This document shows, piece by piece, positions 43,133 to 44,816 of a DNA stretch of 44,816 nt. The notes beneath the pieces are model-generated. The model ran no database searches. It was not told where the DNA came from and worked only from the letters and a program-made list of their open reading frames with translations. Position 1 is the stretch's first letter, and every line of letters starts with the position of its first letter. Origin of the DNA: Streptomyces abikoensis (lineage in GTDB: Bacteria > Actinomycetota > Actinomycetes > Streptomycetales > Streptomycetaceae); contig NZ_BMRT01000017.1 of the NCBI RefSeq assembly GCF_014648775.1, positions 1-44,816 of the forward strand. Direction: 5' to 3'. The position numbers and the translations under genes are program-made.

Positions 43133-43614
43133 TTCCCATGGAGCGGCGGGCGGTCCTGGTGCCTGTGGCAGTCGGTGGGTGCCGAGGCGACGTCTTCCGT
43201 AAGCAGGGCACGCGATGCCTCCACGGAGATCGCGCGGGTCTCGGTGCCTCTCCGGCCGCCACCACTTTGATCGTGGCGGCTTCGTGGGCGCCGGGCGGAC
43301 GCCTTCTTATCACCCGGTTCTGACGCCTTGGCCCAGAGCGGCGGTGCCCGACGCCCTCGTAGCTGCCACCGTCAAGCACTGCGCTCTTGATCACTCGTTG
43401 GTGTTGGTGGTGCGAGCCCGCCGCACGGTGACCTCTTGCTTCGCCCGAGCCCGTCCGAGCTCCCGCATAGACCGAGGCCCGTGAGGTGAGCTGGTGCCAC
43501 GAACAGCTGCTGAGGTGGCGGACCGGCCTCAATGCCGAGTCCTGGGATTAGGTCGCTGCGTGGTTCCGTACGAGCTCGTGACCAGCACAAACGCATAGCA
43601 TTACGGGAGGGACC
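43133..43614. other. Non-coding region upstream of the IS110 transposase, candidate bridge-RNA region
   Basis: No gene is supported. In IS110-group elements the left non-coding end encodes the bridge RNA that pairs with target and donor DNA. This stretch just before the transposase is in the right place. I cannot fold it reliably or fix the element boundary by eye. Confidence 0.4.
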
Positions 43615-44816
43615 TTGATCTACTGCGGCATCGACTGGGCGGAGAAGACGCACGACGTCGCCCTGGTCAACGACACCGGCCAGCTCCTGGCCAAGCGGCA
43701 CATCACCGACGACGCCACTGGCTACAAGATCTTGCTCGATCTGCTCGCCGAGTACGGCGACACCGAGGAAGCCCCGATCCCGGTCGCGATCGAGACCTCC
43801 CGCGGCCTGCTGGTCGCCGTGCTGCGGACCGGCAATCGGCAGGTGTTCGCGATCAACCCGATGGCGGCCGCCCGCTACCGCGATCGCCACTCCGTCTCGC
43901 GCAAGAAGTCCGACCCCGGCGACGCCCTGGTCCTGGCGAACATCCTGCGCACGGACATGCATGCGCACCGCCCGCTCCCGAACGACTCCGACCTGGCGCG
44001 GGCGATCGCCGTCCTCGCCCGCGCCCAGCAGGACGCCACCTGGAACCGACAGCAGGTCTCCAACCAGCTCCGATCCCTGCTGCGCGAGTACTATCCCTCC
44101 GCACTGGCCGCCTTCGAGTCCTGGCGCAACGGCCTGTGCCGGCGCGAGGCACAGGAGCTCCTCAAGACCGCCCCCACCCCGACGCGAGCAGCCCGACTCA
44201 CCCGCACCCAGCTCCAAGCCGCGCTGAGGCGGGCCGGCCGCCAGCGCGGGATCGAGGCCGAAGTCGAGCGGCTCCGTGAGATCTTCCGGGCGGACTGGGC
44301 CCACCAACCTGCACTTGTCGAGGAAGCCCTCGGCAAGCAGATGCTCGCCCTCCTCAACCAGCTGGAGGCAGCTTGCACGGCCGCCGACCAGCTCGCCGAG
44401 GCGGTGGAGGACGCGTTCCCTCAGCACCCGGACGCTGAGATCATCCTCAGCTTCCCCGGCCTCGGCACCCAGCTCGGCGCCCGGGTGCTCGCCGAGGTCG
44501 GAGACGACCGCACTCGGTTCGCTGACGCCCGTGGTCTCAAGGCATACGCCGGGTCCTCACCCATCACCCGAGCCTCCGGCAAGAAGTCGTCCATCACCAG
44601 ACGGTGGGTGAAGAACGACCGACTCAACGCCGTTGGCTACCTCTGGGCCTTCTCCTCGATCACCGCTTCACCCGGCGCCAAGGCCCACTACCGGCGTCGC
44701 CGTGATCACGGAGACTGGCATGCCTCAGCCCAGCGCAACCTCTTCAACCGCTTGATCGGCCAGCTCTACCACTGTCTCCAGGACCGCGAACTGTTCGACG
44801 AACACACCGCCTTCCC
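43615..44816 (+). CDS. IS110-family transposase (cut by the window end)
   Basis: 400 codons are present and no stop is reached at the window edge. The RuvC-like DEDD core is visible: Asp7 in YCGIDWAEKTHDVAL, Glu60 in VAIETSRG, and Asp100/Asp103 in KKSDPGDALVLANIL. The C-terminal Transposase_20 region follows with SFPGLGTQLGARVLAEVGDD and GLKAYAGSSPITRASGKK, which contains the serine of the second active site. The start is TTG at 43615 with GGAGG upstream. The DEDD and serine motifs are all present, so the element could be active. IS110 elements use a bridge RNA; see the upstream region. Confidence 0.93.
   Translation, partial: MIYCGIDWAEKTHDVALVNDTGQLLAKRHITDDATGYKILLDLLAEYGDTEEAPIPVAIETSRGLLVAVLRTGNRQVFAINPMAAARYRDRHSVSRKKSDPGDALVLANILRTDMHAHRPLPNDSDLARAIAVLARAQQDATWNRQQVSNQLRSLLREYYPSALAAFESWRNGLCRREAQELLKTAPTPTRAARLTRTQLQAALRRAGRQRGIEAEVERLREIFRADWAHQPALVEEALGKQMLALLNQLEAACTAADQLAEAVEDAFPQHPDAEIILSFPGLGTQLGARVLAEVGDDRTRFADARGLKAYAGSSPITRASGKKSSITRRWVKNDRLNAVGYLWAFSSITASPGAKAHYRRRRDHGDWHASAQRNLFNRLIGQLYHCLQDRELFDEHTAF

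Overview
The window is very GC-rich DNA from a Streptomyces-type actinomycete. It most likely begins at or within a few bases of the left end of a linear replicon, either a chromosome arm or a linear plasmid. Three things support this. Positions 8-189 hold eight consecutive near-perfect hairpins with three-base loops, as in Streptomyces telomeres. The first gene is a helicase of the telomere-adjacent TtrA type. At 22.8-25.5 kb there is an operon that reads as HTH regulator, tap and tpg, the telomere-replication pair of linear Streptomyces replicons.

Layout. 0-4.6 kb: telomere, helicase, serine hydrolase, initiator tRNA. 4.6-15.4 kb: ordinary arm genes (membrane protein, deaminase plus broken F420-type oxidoreductase beside an Lrp/AsnC regulator, a TetR regulator divergent from an NAD-dependent epimerase-like enzyme, a secreted cysteine protease with an anchored partner, small secreted proteins), separated by gene-poor stretches. 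15.4-18.2 kb: a decayed four-gene cassette on the minus strand (zinc-ribbon protein, DUF6192-like protein, RacP-like protein, IS5-type transposase). 18.7-22.5 kb: secreted protein, small hypotheticals and an alcohol dehydrogenase-like oxidoreductase. 22.8-25.5 kb: the telomere operon.

25.96-40.13 kb: a 14-kb CRISPR cluster of roughly 110 type I-E-like repeats. All are transcribed on the minus strand. It is built from five tandem leader-plus-array units (leaders near 29.7, 31.3, 34.6, 39.0 and 39.9 kb) plus a leaderless remnant. No cas gene is in the window. Cargo genes are embedded among the repeats: a WapI-like immunity protein, a DUF6615 nuclease-like protein, a small hypothetical, an AbiE-like toxin-antitoxin remnant, an SMI1/KNR4 protein, two IstB fragments and a complete ISL3 element with its own passenger gene and an 8-bp target duplication.

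40.2-42.9 kb: a second copy of the four-gene cassette in inverted orientation, better preserved but with single stop codons in two genes. 43.6 kb to the end: an IS110-family transposase cut by the window edge.

The most interesting points are family-B DNA polymerase palm-like motifs in Tap, the repeatedly duplicated cas-less CRISPR leader/array units with embedded defence-type genes, the inverted cassette pair, and the atypical telomere linked to its own tap/tpg. All functional calls come from reading the sequence and remembered family features; no database search was run.
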